A DNA stretch of 64,000 bases from Phascolomyces articulosus (taxonomy: Eukaryota > Mucoromycota > Mucoromycetes > Mucorales > Lichtheimiaceae), in assembly GCA_025677815.1 (NCBI GenBank), contig JAIXMP010000003.1:806001-870000 (forward strand), written 5' to 3'. The notes under the pieces are model-generated. The model saw nothing but the letters and a program-made list of their open reading frames with translations, made no database searches and was not told the origin of the DNA. Made by a program: the position numbers and the translations under genes. Numbering within the stretch: position 1 is the first letter of the stretch; every line of letters begins with the position of its first letter. Shown here piece after piece: positions 46,877-59,925 of this stretch.

Positions 46877-47502
46877 CGTTATTCTATTTTATTTATTATT
46901 TATTCTTTTCTTCCTCATTTAAATTTAGATACACCTATTTGGCGTATTCTTTTCCTACGGACACGACAGCCACAAATCTTCATTCATATATAATCTCATC
47001 TCAAAGTACCACAAGGAAGCGACCATATGCCTATAGGGGCAGGTCAGTCCACTCTTCCACCTTAATAAATATAAATTTTAATCTAATTGATGAGAATAAT
47101 TCACATAATGTATACACAGCTCGCTATGAGACATAAGAATATATTTTTTGCCCACCCGCTAACCCATACACAAGGTGCTCAAAGTTATTTGATTAATGTT
47201 CTATTCTATATATTCAAAAGGCGTTTCTTTGTCTTTTAGTACGAGAAGAGGGTAACTCATGATCAACATTACTGAATATCGAAAAAAAAGGTAGGGATGC
47301 ATAAGATAGTTTGAAGAAGTAGTGATTTAATACTATATATAATAATATAAAAAAAGAAAAATATAATACCTTTCGTTATCACTTTTATCATCATCACCTT
47401 GCATATCATAATACATTTACTATTTTGTAAATATTACGAAAAAAAAAAACAAGTTTATGAATAATAATGTTGCTACGTATTTATAATGTTTGTAAAAATT
47501 TA
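46877..47502. other. Intergenic stretch
   Basis: No gene supported. An open frame spanning 46816-47136 is a chance reading partly inside repeat A. A-runs occur near 47285 and 47440. The last bases flank the stop of a minus-strand pseudogene. Confidence 0.4.
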
Positions 47503-48329
47503 CTAAGTGGTTTCTTCTGCAGTATTAATGGCGATTGTCCCATTTATAACTGAGCAGCCATTTGGCTGCCCATTGGTTCTGGTTAAAGCGTACATCAAAG
47601 GCCAGGAAGTTATTTTCCAATATAGTGGCATTTTCGTTTTGGATGAGAGGAAGATTTCACTCCAAGGAGTGACCAAGGAAACACTACGGACATTGATCAT
47701 TTCATCGATCACAATTGTTGTTTCCATTTAAATGTTTGCCATAACATTGTTAATCAATAATTCTCGTTCGTAGGGGAAAATAAACCGTTCAGCTACAAAT
47801 GTTCTCATGCATTCAACCGTTAAATCCACAGCTTGGCATCGATTGTTTACAATTACAAATAGTCGTGGAATGATCCGATGGGTGGCAGCAGGAGGCTCTT
47901 TCTATTATATAAGAAAGATAGATAAAGTATAAATCAATATAGAGTAATACCTATAATACAAAAAATATATTATCAAATATTTCTTATAATCCCAAAAAAA
48001 AAAAAAAACTTTTTATTAACCTCTTGTTGATTCTCATGATTGACACCCTCATTCCGGGTATCATTATTACGGATAAAATTCAAAATCTCAAGAGAACCCT
48101 CGATTCACTCAATTCGATTTTGAATATCAGTCATATCACTGAGTATATACTAAATTACATGGATATGACGACAGGTTGTAATAATATTTGTCTTTTGATA
48201 AACCAATCTATTTTGCTCCAGACTCTAAATATAATTATAATCTTTGGATCTTTTTTATGCTGTCTTTCTAATTAGCTTGTCGAGTACCCAAGGACAGAAC
48301 CACGATTCCTTATATCTCATGCGTGTCAT
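47503..48329 (-). pseudogene. Decayed two-exon gene of unknown family with five in-frame stops
   Basis: One coherent frame on the minus strand runs over 48021-48329 and 47503-47901, joined in phase by a 119-nt intron (donor GTTAAT, acceptor AATAG). Protein-like pieces include MTRMRYKESWFCPWVLDKLI, EGSLEILNFIRNNDTRN, THRIIPRLFVIVNNRCQAVD and ALTRTNGQPNGCSVINGTIA. It is interrupted by TAA at 48255-48257, TAG at 48225-48227 and 48150-48152, TGA at 48105-48107, and TAA at 47728-47730; a final TAG follows AEETT. All five internal stops are one C-to-T step from CAA, CAG or CGA. I do not recognise the family; the first exon has a coiled-coil look. The part after 47728 is 74 codons without a stop, which could be mistaken for a small gene. 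Confidence 0.6.
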
Positions 48330-49821
48330 GACTTACTTTTGATGACATTATTCTTAGAAAGTGTGAGTTCTATTCTAGTACGCTGTAATGATGTTGAAAG
48401 ACATTGACAATAATAAAATAACATACTGTATAGAATATATTGGAAAGATGTCACAGCGCCAGATGTTCATTAACAACATGCGTGATGACGCTTAATCTAT
48501 CGTTTAAAGAAGAAGAAAGTGTATATATATTTTCAGGTGCTACAACCAATATCGTTGACATAAAAATTTATTTCTAGTAACTTGAAAGACGTCTGCTGCA
48601 CCAATCATTTGTATCATTGTACTATATTCTTTAACAAAATATCATTGTTAAACTTTATTGGAACAGCTGTTATTTTTTATTTGTCACTATTATGCAAGGA
48701 TGCTATAAAGTTCTTTAAATTTCAATGAGTATCAAAGTAAATAGTCCAGAAAAATAGTTTTTGCTTCATCAATTGATATTTCTCTTTTGTTTTATATAAC
48801 TTGGAATAGTTATTTTACTGAGAAACTTGTAAAGATAGCAGCTAGTCCTAACGTTAATAATCTGTAGAGATAATAGGTCAAATTGAGGGAAAAAAAAATC
48901 TTAAAAGGATTACCTGGTGTAACCATCGGGGGGGGGGGAATGTATTAGATAAGCAAAGAATTTAGGTATCATTTTGAAAGCTTTGTCGTTAAAAGAATAA
49001 ACAGCGACAAAGACAAATAAAAAATGAAAATGAAGGGGTTGTTTTTGCCCCTATTTTATCGAGTCTATGCCGATCATGAATAGCCTGTTTTGTTTCAAGA
49101 CAGAAAAAAAGCATAGGGGTTATCAAAGTGTTTTTGCCAAAAAAAGATAGACTATATCAATACTCAAAAACAATATCAGTAGATAGAGAGATTTAGGTTG
49201 TACTTCAGTTGATTAATGATATATCAAAGATATTCAAGATAACTTTCAGGTATATAGAAATAAGTATAATAATATATGACAGTGTTACTAATTTATATTA
49301 ATAATGATCATTAAACAAGTGTATTTTTTCTTGTGTCATTGGGTATTCTCTGTTTACTTGCTCTAAAAAAATAATAACAAATATTTTATTTTTATATAAT
49401 TTGTTTGTTATCAAGAGTCAATGTTGACAAGGGAACGTTGTTCCAATATCACTATGACAACAGTAATAACAGCCAATTTTATATGATTGCATAAATTTTT
49501 TTAAGGAATGGCACGTCTATATATAGGAAACATATATAGTATCCCATATAGTGTATATGTTTCTTACTAGTGTTCTGATATGTCCAGTGTTTTGGTTAAT
49601 CGTTGATTGGAGGGTAGGGAGAGTGGGGCGAGAGAATTCTGCCACAGCCCCATCCAAAACGAATTGTGATAGGATCGGCATTAACAACACAGTTTTTTCG
49701 TCTCTCTTTTTATTCAACACAGTACGGAATTTCCTTTTTCTGCGTTCTTCCCTTTCAGTTTTTTTTTTTTTTTTTTTTTTTGCGGGAAATATCGACGACA
49801 GGAAAAAAAGTAAAAACGACG
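48330..49821. other. Intergenic region upstream of the DDHD gene
   Basis: About 1.5 kb. It has a G10-type run near 48928-48937 and a T-run of about 24 at 49759-49782, about 40 bases before the DDHD start codon. No gene or RNA seen. More of the decayed minus-strand gene could extend in from the left. Confidence 0.45.
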
Positions 49822-52800
49822 ATGCTGGAGCGAGACATTCCCCATCGCGCTATATCACCTGGTAGTCCAAGAGGTATTGGACTACAACCAGATCCTCATG
49901 CACCTAAACTTGATGTGCGATGGTAAAGTTCAAAAGTTTCACTTTTTCTTTCTCAATGAAAACCCGAGGGGTGATTGTTGGTTGAACTAACAAACAAACG
50001 ATTTCAAAAAAAAACTCCACACTTTAGGTTCTATGCAGTGGATGGACCAATCGTCAATGACGAAACTCAATTACGAACTTATAAGAAAAATAAAAAATGG
50101 GTTGCTTTTTCTAAACGAGATTCAGACTCACTTGAACAAGCACTTCAGGTATCTATTCCTTTTTTAACATAAATGAAAAAAAAAAAGACAGGTAGAATTT
50201 TTATTTTCTAAAAATGGAATTTATCCATATACAGAGTGATGATGTGTCAATTACTGTACCAGTCAACGAAGACCATTTATTTGAAGTCAAAGTATTTTAT
50301 CGCACGCTGTCCCCAATCTATTGGGATGGACCTGTGTATCCTGTACGACGAGCAACATGGTTTATGCAAAGTGATGGTTCGAAATGGTTACCCTGTGAGG
50401 AGGCTTTGGCGCAGCAGATTGAGGCTGGGTATCGGTAAAGTATTGTCATCTGATTCCTTTTGTTGTACATGCGTGTTTCTTTCTTTCTTCCTTTTTTTTT
50501 TTTTATTACAATCAACTGATCTATCTTTATAATGAAACAGCAAACATAAACCTTATGTTAATCCAGAAGGAGCCAATACAATGACTGCTGAACAACACCG
50601 ACAATCAAAACGTCAATCATTTCCAGTGGCTAAAAAAGAAGAGAGCGATGGAGTATCCACAACAACGTTAGAAGAAAAGAAATTAGAGATGGCCTTGGCA
50701 AAGCGACCTGTAGAACGACAATGGAATTTGTTAGGTCCCTATCTTGGGCAATATGTTGCATATACTGGAACAGATACAGCATGGTTATTATCGTAAGTCT
50801 ATAGTATACAATTAAGGCAGAGGAAAGTAAAAATAGAACGTGAAAGGTGAATTTATGAATGACTTATTCACATTATGTGCAATATATAGAAATAGCACAA
50901 GTAGCAAATTAGCAAAAAGTATTATTACACGACTTACGAACAAACAAAATTTGGGAGGCACTCGTTTAATCCGAGGATATCGTGCTGTGGATGAACAGTT
51001 ACGCGGAAGTGGAAAAGAAAAAACGGCTAAACCCGTATCTACCGAGAATAACGAATCTCAGGATGATGGAATATATTTGGATACATCTACCAGTGAAAGT
51101 GATAATGAGGAGGATGATAGTACAGATGGTAGACGTCGAATTGACCATATCATATTTGTGGTTCCTGGGTAAATTAAAACAGATATTAATTGTTATTAAT
51201 ATGAGATCTCCCTCGATCTATACTGATGACAGTTGTATTATATACTGTAGGACAGGACAAAGGTTTTCAGGACAAAGTGTAGTAGAAGGTATATTTTAAA
51301 AGGATAGGATGGAACAAAAATACATGATTGAAAACTAACAAATGATTATGGCTTTAGATGTCAATGATTTACGAAAATCATTAAAACTAGTATACCCAAC
51401 AGCAATTGGATCAGACCGTCCTAACGGTATTCAAGTGTTGCCTATACCATGGAGACAAGGATCTAGATTTGGCTTGACCGTCAAGGATCAAATCAGTAGT
51501 GGGGGTGAAGCCGATCTTGGTATGCCAGATGGTGATGATGGATGTCCAACATTAGATGAATTGACAGTGGATAGTGTACCCAATATTCGAAGCATGGTAT
51601 CTGATGTCATTATGGATGGTAAAAAAATAAAGCATGATCATCATTTTATTATCCAAAAAAAATGTCAGACTGTTTATTCTAGATACATTTATTATTATAT
51701 AGTACCTATTTATTTAACACCAAAATATCGTGAACAAATGACAATTACACTATGCAAGCTCATTAATAGAATCTATCTACGTTTTGTCAGTCGACATCCG
51801 GATTTTTTGGAACGAAATGGTCAAGTGTCCATTGTAGGTCATTCATTAGGTGTAAGTAATTTTCATTCTCTCATTGCCCCTCTCACTTAATCAAAAAAAA
51901 AATCAAGGATTAAAAAAAGGTTGCATCATTTAATTAAAAATTGTAATATTTCTTTTCTTTAGGCACTAATTGCATTTGATATGCTCTCAGCACAACCCAC
52001 GGATATTTCTTCTACAGAGATGAAAAATCAAGTTTTAATAGCAATAGAAAAAAATACAAGACCCGAACAATTACCTAAATCACTCATGTTTACTACCCAA
52101 AATTTCTTTACCCTTGGATCTCCAGCAGGCGTCTTCTTGTTATTAAAAGGATATAGAATTTCATCCCGAAAAGGATTGTCCAAAACAGGAACCATTCCAA
52201 ATCGTCGACCTGTTCAATTCTGTTTTCCAGCAACTGAAAATTTGTATAATATTTTCCATAAGGTATGTCTGTGTGGGCATGAATTTTACCACATATAGAA
52301 GTTATAATATACATTTGGTAGCTCTATGTACTTTTCTAGAACTAATTGATTACTCCATTCAATATCGTTCCTATATTTAGTCTGACCCTGTAGCCTATCG
52401 TTTGGAACCCTTGATATCACGACAATATGGGACCAATTTGAAACCCGAACCGATACCACGGATAAACGAATTAATGAAAGCTCAATTCAAAACCACCTCA
52501 AAAAAGGGAAGTGGCAAAAATATCACGAATCGAGCAGGAGCCATGTATGAATCAATTAAATATGGATTGACTGCTAATTTGGTGATGCGAGGATTGGGAC
52601 TTTCTCGACAACAAATGTATGACGATATGGCTTCTGCCAATAATAGTGATGATGAAAACAATAGCCAAAGTGATGTTGATGATAATATGACGAGCACAAC
52701 CACCGCAACCAGTGCAACCACCAGTGTGACGGGAAGTCCGAATAATAATTCAATGGATTGGTTATCACCTGACCGAAAACATTATACACATGCGCGTTCT

Positions 52801-53097
52801 AGTAGTGATTCTGCTGTTCAACATGCTATCAATAACAGTAGTTTTTGGGCGAGTCGATTAGAACGACAATCAGGAGGAGTGAATGGAGCACGACGTTCGC
52901 CACCTGCCCCTTTAAATATTTATTCAGAAGGGGCAAGACGTGTTCGTATGTTGAATAGAACAGGGCGGGTTGATTATTGTTTACAAGAAAATCATTTGGA
53001 GAATCCTTATTGGAGTGCATTGAGTACACATCTTCAATATTGGAAAGATATGGATATTGCTGCTTTTCTTACAAGGGAAATTTATAGAGAAGACTAA
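49822..53097 (+). CDS. DDHD-domain phospholipase A1-like protein
   Basis: Predicted intracellular phospholipase A1 (DDHD1/DDHD2, yeast YOR022C family). Ten exons: 49822-49922, 50028-50148, 50235-50434, 50541-50792, 50896-51168, 51251-51288, 51358-51618, 51703-51851, 51963-52262, 52381-53097; phases close to 803 aa. The N-terminal part has WFYAVDGPIVND and YPVRRATWFMQSDGSKWLPC, resembling the WWE-like lead of the family. Then IIFVVPGTGQ, a region with VLPIPWRQGSRF, DVIMDVPIYLTPKYREQM, and the lipase elbow GHSLG with the catalytic Ser at about 463. The DDHD part starts with FFTLGSPAGVFLLLKG and NIFHKSDPVAYRLEPLI, contains a Ser/Asp/Thr-rich insert (about residues 640-690), and ends RTGRVDYCLQENHLENPYWS and HLQYWKDMD. 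Intact. Confidence 0.93.
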
Positions 53098-53555
53098 AAA
53101 AAACCCCCCATTTGTATATGCTTATTACTTTTCCCCCCTCTCCCTTCATTTTCTTGCCACACATACATACATTTTTTCTTTCATCGCATTTGCATCCATT
53201 CATTATTTTTTTTATATATTTAAAAAAATATTTATATATGTACATTTTTTCCCACTTGTCAAAAAAAAAAGAAACCAAAAAAAGGAGAAATGATCAATAA
53301 TAAGAATCAAAAAAGAAAAGAAACATTGAGGAGGGTGGGGAGAGAGAAGGAAAGGTGGAATAAGAGTAAGGAAAGGAAAAAAGAAACCAGTTGTATGTGT
53401 ACAAAAATGTATTGAAAAGGGTTTCTTTTTTTCATCATCTTTCACTTTTTCACACCGCATTTTTTAAATAACTATTATTAAAAGGTGGGAATAGTATAAA
53501 AAGAAAGGATTTTGTTGTATATATATAAGAAGAGGAAAATAAAATAAGTTGGGTG
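53098..53555. other. Convergent 3' gap with polypurine tract
   Basis: 458 bases between the stops of the converging DDHD (plus) and VPS9 (minus) genes. From 53268 to 53395 the plus strand is purine-rich, so the VPS9 3' flank is pyrimidine-rich along its own strand, like that of the PIRH2-like gene. T-rich DNA follows the DDHD stop. No gene here. Confidence 0.55.
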
Positions 53556-56500
53556 TTATAATCGACGAACAGTTCGATAAGAACCTGTACGTTCACCAAC
53601 AATATCACCATCTAAACTTTGTAGTCCACGAAGAAAATCTCCCATTAAATCATCTTCTGTTTCATCCTCATCATCATGATGCATTGAGCGTGGATCAATA
53701 CATATAGATGCTGGACGTCGTAACCCATCGGGTTTGTTACGGATATTAATAATCTCGGGTGGATGATTTAATTTTTTACTGAATAAGGATGAAGTAGAAC
53801 TGAGTGAACGTGCCAATCTTCGTGCATCATTGGTGGTATGATGTTCAAACTTTCTGATAGAAGATGGTGAGGATGAAGAGGGTGGAGAAGAAAGTCCACC
53901 ACTATTATTACTATGGTGACTGGTAGTAGAGGTAGGTGGTGAGGTGCAAAACCCTGGAAGTGGACTTGAGTTGGAAATCGTAGGAAACGTGGTGGATATA
54001 ATTGGTCTTGAGTGGCCGACATTATTATTATTATTATTATTCGTATTATTATTACTATTATTATTGATATGGATATTGCTGGTGCTAATATTCATATGGT
54101 TTGTATGAAGACTACCAAATGATGCAGGACGTCCTGTACCTGCATATTGAGAAGGTTGCTGTTGATGATGGTGATGATAAGAAGGCTTTCCACTATTAGC
54201 AAGCATCCAATCATTAGTGATATCTAAACTTCGTCTGTTCATTTCTCGTTGACTAGGAAGTACAATTGGAGGTCGAATCACCACACTAGGTGTCAATGAA
54301 TTACGACGACTGTTATTATCATTGCTATTCCCACTACTAGTTCCATATTGATCCACATAAACGTCAGGTACATCTGTTGCCAAGTGATGTAGATCTGCAC
54401 TATGTGATTTACGATGACGTAAACGTGATGAGGATGGGGTTGTCAATGTCTGTTGTTGTTGTTGTTGATGTGGCTGCTGTTTGTTACCAGCTATTCCAGG
54501 GACCCCGAAAGAAGATTGTGATGACATGGAAACAGAACGGTAATGTGAGGGAGTGTGTGGAACATTGACGGATGCTTGAGGTGCTGAGCTGAAGGATGTC
54601 GAACGTCCTCGAAAATTGGATAATTTAGGTGATAAAGCCGATGAGGTGGAGTTCGTAGAGAGGGTTGACATTCCGGAACTTGCATCGTGCAACGAAAGGG
54701 GATCTCCTTTTAAAAAGTCGGTTGCTGCTTTTAAAGTAACAAGTACAAAACTGTACATTTGTTTTTTTAATAAGCTTGAAGAGAAGAAAATAATGCAGCG
54801 TTTCTAAAAATAATCCATGTCTATTTTTTTTTTTTTACCTATGTTCTGATCGTTCAATAAGTGATAAACGAAAATGTTCCATATAAAATACCAGACTAGC
54901 AATACGGGATATCCGACTATGAACAAGAATATAAGCAAATAAGGGTATCATTTCATCGGCGGTGACAGGGGAATCTAAAGAATTATTTTTTTATTTGTTA
55001 GCATGATCCCTTACACTATATTCTCTATTGATTGATTGAATTACCATCAGGCACCGTATTGACAGAAATACTTTGGATATAATTAGTGACAGCGTCGGTG
55101 ATAAGATCTAAAGCGGTTCGGATGCATGCAAGTTTTTCTAACGGGGTAAATGCCAGTTGGTCCGAAGCTGCTGGGAAGGATCCCGAAGGTCTCTCTTCAT
55201 CAATGGATACAGAGATCGGAGGTGCTAAATCTGTATCCACACGGCGTAAACAGGTAATAGCCGCTTCGAAACATTCAAGCGACATATCAGCCATTGGATG
55301 GCTTACAGCGTATCGATTTAAAGTGATGGTTTCTCTAGCGTAAGCTCTACATATCGAATCGAGGTAGTTGTCTTGAGAATGTAAAATGGATCGTAATGAT
55401 TGTACCCAAATCTTTTCATGCAAGAATCCCATGACGACGCTATATATTCACACACACACACAAATAATAAGTATATATATATATAAAGGAAGAAAGAAAG
55501 AACAATTAAAATTAGCCATATTCCTAAATTTGATGAAATGACGACATTACTTTTCTACTAGTTCCAAAAAATGATCATGTTCGGTTTGTAATCTGCAAGC
55601 GTCACGAAGGAGCTTATTTCTTTGTAGTATAGTCTATAAAAAATAATAAGGAATAATAAATAAATAAACAATAAATAGAGATGTACAGTTTATATTATTA
55701 GATAAGAAAATAATAATAAAAGACTTGAGATGGCGAGGACGAGAGGTATAATAAAAAATGACAGATTTGGAAAAAAAAATCTCTGATTCACTTTACCGTA
55801 TATGCTTTAATATACATGTGTTGAATCTTTTCTACGGTATAAGCATTAAATCCTCGAATATATACATATGTTTCTACAAATTTCTGTACAGTCAATTGGA
55901 GCTCTTGCATGGCTTCAGCGTTCTCGGGAAACATATTGAGAAAGTCCAAATCGCTAGACGGGATCGCAATCAGCTGAGCATAAAGAAAGTTATGGCACGC
56001 GCCACATGTTATATATTCTTTTTTTATTATTATTTTATTTTGATAAACTTACGTTTTTGAGCTTCGTGTAGTTGGAATTGATATCATATTTGGATTTTGA
56101 GGTTGTTGTTGTAACTATTAAACGTTCAAGTTTTTTTTAATGTTTATCGTTCATCGTGCTCGTAATCATAGTAATAAACAATGGTAATAATAATAATAAT
56201 AATAATAATACTGATAGTCTAGTAGTATAATAATTATACTTACTGGAGCTTCTCCTTCCAAAGGTCTTTCGATCATTAATACACGAATCTTCTTTCTTCC
56301 TATATAAACCCATTCTTCGGCCATAACGTGTAATGTTCTCGGCTCTTTAAAACCTATTTAATAATCATCAGGTCAGATGTCATCAAATATATGTGTAGAA
56401 CGAACGCACTGTTGTTTGTTTTGTTTTTCATTTATACTATTCTCACTTACCTGAGACAGTGCTTACAATCGGAAGTTCAATCGCTATCACTTTACCATTC

Positions 56501-57383
56501 GCCGCTTGATATTGTTCACAATAATATGGGGATGGATTGTAAGAATGTGTTTCTATAGTGTAGTGTAAATGTTTATGGTTTAAATGTTAATAATGAATAT
56601 ATATATATTTATAGATGTAAAATAAAAAGAACAGCTCATAATAAATGAATAGATAAAGATATATTTATCAAGATATTTGCCAAATGAAATGGAAAAAGAA
56701 GTCAAGGTTTTCAGTTTTTCCTTAAATAATAGCGCAGCAAATAGTAGCCCGCAGAAGTTGTTTTTTTTTTTTTTTTGCTTTCCCCAAATTTTTTATGCAG
56801 CCCAAAAAAAAAGGTAAAATAGGTAAAAAGGAAGTTTTTGTGAATGTAGATGGATAGATAGATGATATAACGTACCAATAAAATCTTTTGTTAAAATCAA
56901 ACCTTCCAAAGAACGTGAATGTGGTATACAAACAACCGAAGAGCGAGAAAAGATTAAATTAAAATGGGAACGAATGTATCGATAAAATCGGTTCTCTTCT
57001 AGCTCTTCAGGTTCCAAAGGGACAGTGGGGGGATGAGCAATAGAAGTTGGACGTGATCGAGACGATGTAGACGATGACGGTGAAGGATTAGGTGAAGCAG
57101 CTGCTTTTGCTTGTACCATAGATATAAGTGTTGGGTAAGAAGGTTGTTGTTGTGATTGTTGTTGTGATTGTTCTCTACCATGGCTAGAATATTCAATGGT
57201 TGTGTTATTATGATTAGGACCATGTTGGTTAGAATGGTGGTGGTTGTGATTATTCACATTGCTTCCATGACTGCAACCAACGATGCCAAAAGAAGTGGAA
57301 GATAATTGAGAATGTTGGTGAGCAATATGATCTCTTTTTTTCTTTACACTATTTCTAAAAAGATAAGGAATTGCAAAAGACAT
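53556..57383 (-). CDS. VPS9-domain protein, predicted Rab5-type guanine nucleotide exchange factor
   Basis: VPS9 domains catalyse GDP/GTP exchange on Rab5/Vps21 on early endosomes. Nine exons on minus: 56876-57383, 56451-56552, 56244-56353, 56053-56114, 55797-55953, 55551-55633, 55045-55439, 54839-54974, 53556-54750; phases close to 915 aa with start MSFAIPYLFRNSVKKKRDHI. The N-terminal exon is His/Asn/Gln/Ser-rich, then RFYRYIRSHFNLIFSRSSVV. The VPS9 domain lies about residues 395-530: LEKLACIRTALDLITDAV, then SPVTADEMIPLFAYILVHSR with the Asp thought to contact the GTPase, and finally SFVLVTLKAATDFLKGD. The intron before the last exon uses acceptor TACAG at 54751, the only one in phase. The ~390-residue tail is Ser/Asn/Gln/His-rich with an Asn run of about 15, ending in an acidic DDEDETEDDLMGDFLRGL patch. 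Membrane targeting of the N-terminal region is unknown. Confidence 0.88.
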
Positions 57384-59370
57384 GGCCAAAAAAAAAGAAA
57401 TAAAAAAAGGGAAGAGAGAAAAAGAGAGAAAAGGAATTTCTTCTTCTTTTCTTTCTAATGGGCTTTATTGAAAAGAAAAAAAAAGAAAAAAAAGAGGCAG
57501 GTCCACAGGGGTTGTTATATTTGCACAGCAAGAGTCGGAGAGACACATACACACGCACGCAAGTCAGCCTTATATGGCTGAAACTGCTTGTCTCCTATGA
57601 TTCACAATGTGCAACCAACTTTCTTTCACTATTTTCTATATCACAATGGATTGTCAGTACTGATTAACATCACCATAAAAAAGTTACCAATATAATATAA
57701 TAGCTATATTATTTTGTGATTCTTATTACTATGGAGCTCATCAGAATATTATTGTCCGTTGTTATCATGGATATAAAAAATAAATGTATATAAGAAACGA
57801 CAAGTATGAGAAAAAATAGCTTGAATGGATCTATTAAACTATTTATGTAGCATCGTAACACTTGAGTTTATTTTTTTATATGACAATTTCATCCTTTTCC
57901 CAACATGTCTTATTAGGAAACATTTTGGTGTAATATATCATACATGCTCACTCCGTCCTCTCTACCACCTACTTATAGTTTACTTTACTGTTTATAGTAA
58001 AATGAATGACGACGATGCAGAGCATCATCGTCATTGTCCTGACAATAATATGACGGAGCATCTTCCCGCTTAGTTTTAGATTGAGGAAAAAGATATTTTT
58101 CATTGTTACCCCATCTTTTTCTTTAAGGTGAAATATATTATCTTCGGTTGGGACTTATTAGGTATAAAAGCAAAAACTGCCACGAATGTTTTTTTTTTGT
58201 GGCATTTTGTTTATTATGTTTCATATATAATTATTTCCCAAAACACCTAGTATTTTTTTTTCTCTTCCATCCAACCTCAAACACTTTTTTTATATAATAT
58301 AAAGGATGGGCAAATATAACATTCACATATATATAGTTTAGTGCGATTATCCAACTTATCTTTTTTTTATATGAGTTTGATGTATAGAAATCCATTGGAT
58401 ACTCTTTGATGAAAGCCTGACGTCCTTCCGATAAAAGTGTTCATGTTACTAAATATGACGCGATACACCATAATATCATTATTGATATCGTTGTTAAATA
58501 GTCGGGAGCGATACTCTATCAGTGGTAGTATCAACACCACCGTTGTGGATAATGATGATAATGGAAAAAAAAATCTCGATTTTGTTGGTTGTAACTGTTG
58601 TTGGGTTTTTCAAACTGAACATCACATCTTGCAACTTTTCATTCTGCTGCTTCTTTGCCTATATATCAATGATAATTAGGGCGTCCCTTGTGTTCTATTT
58701 GAGATAATAGTTTTCATTCTTACAGAATATATATATTATGATACATACTATTTTCTCCTTTTTTTTACGGTAAGAGTTAATAGTTGTAGCAACCGCCACA
58801 CAGTTCATCTCCAAGACCTCTGACAACGGCCACCTTGTCCAATATAATAATAAGCATTACCAGAACTTGAATTCATTATAAATGAATAAAGTAGTTGTTT
58901 TTCGGTCGTTTAAGGAACCATTACCAATTAACAGAGGATAGATAATCATGTGTTATAAAATAATCGTACAGCAGGATCATCTCTGAAAATAGCTTCCAAT
59001 CCACTGAGATCATTGAAAAAAGTAGTGGAAATATACATGAGACCCAATTTTCTTTTTTTAATTTTCACTGGGTTTGAAGCCAAATGGCGTAGTATGATGA
59101 CCTCATAAAAAGACACTAAGGCAATAGTATTTTTGTCAAAGAATAATATATGATAATGTTTAAAGTAATGGACGAGTATTGATCATAAAACATTATCACG
59201 GAGAATATCTAGAACAAGATCAAATTACAATATATTTTTATCGATTCATATACGTCTATGTTCCCAAGCAAAATCCAATAGAGAGAGAGAAAATGATAAT
59301 TAAAAACAATACATGGTTTAGCAGTTTATTAGGACTATTGTCCTCAATTGTAGGTAGGATCTCATTTAAG
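57384..59370. other. 2 kb intergenic stretch with a 14-bp stem hairpin
   Basis: No gene supported. The VPS9 5' side is CT-rich on the minus strand (about 57390-57480). An inverted repeat at 58005-58035 has 14-base arms with one mismatch around a three-base loop. Open frames at 57825-58073 and 58437-58679 lack motifs. Confidence 0.5.
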
Positions 59371-59925
59371 TTTATTATTGAGATAGTCCAGAGACATAAT
59401 CGAGAAATGCCACTATGTTATTTGTAACCATTATTCTATCTTTAACTGTCTTCTTGTTTATAATGAATAATATAATATGTAGGGTGTCAGCGATAAACGA
59501 GTTTCTTAGACAGTTCTTGGATTGACTATTAAAGTTTATATGACATTGTGCTAACTGTATATGTGAGGTTAGTTCTTCTTTTATGGTTCAAATATTTTTT
59601 CCGTGCTTCCAAGGAAAAAAACTACTACTATGTATTTGCATACTCGCTCAAGATTCGGATATTCCAAACGTGCAGCTTCTGATTTTATCAGGATATGCAT
59701 CAAGGACTTTCTCCAGACAATGACAAAAAACTAATAGTATTTATTAAATGTATTACACTCATTATCAATTATTTGATTAATCAGAGTATATTTTTTGGTT
59801 GAGATACGTTGTAAACAAACGTATTTAATAAATACGTAAATTATATATATAAATTGTTATTTTTTATTGAATCAAAAACGTTTGTTTGGGTAAATTACAA
59901 CCAGAGAAAAATTCTTTTCTACTAA
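59371..59925. repeat. 3' flank of the HET gene, left copy of a segmental duplication
   Basis: Sequence from about 59371 to 59780 recurs in direct orientation at about 63155-63575. Shared words include TATCTTTAACTGTCTTCTTG and AATGAATAATATAATATG. The duplication continues on the other side into the HET coding region. The two copies differ at many positions, so the event is not recent. Confidence 0.75.

Noticed and set aside
46816..47136. 106-codon open frame on plus
   Set aside because: Starts inside repeat A and has low-complexity Phe/Tyr/Ser composition.
47507..47731. 74-codon open frame on plus
   Set aside because: Exactly opposite the last exon of the minus-strand pseudogene, whose frame joins upstream exon sequence in phase; this one does not.
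54751..54838. Alternative short exon between VPS9 exons (AALFSSLQ-like reading)
   Set aside because: It would require an intron without GT or AG ends; the acceptor at 54751 joins in phase and gives a better VPS9 ending.
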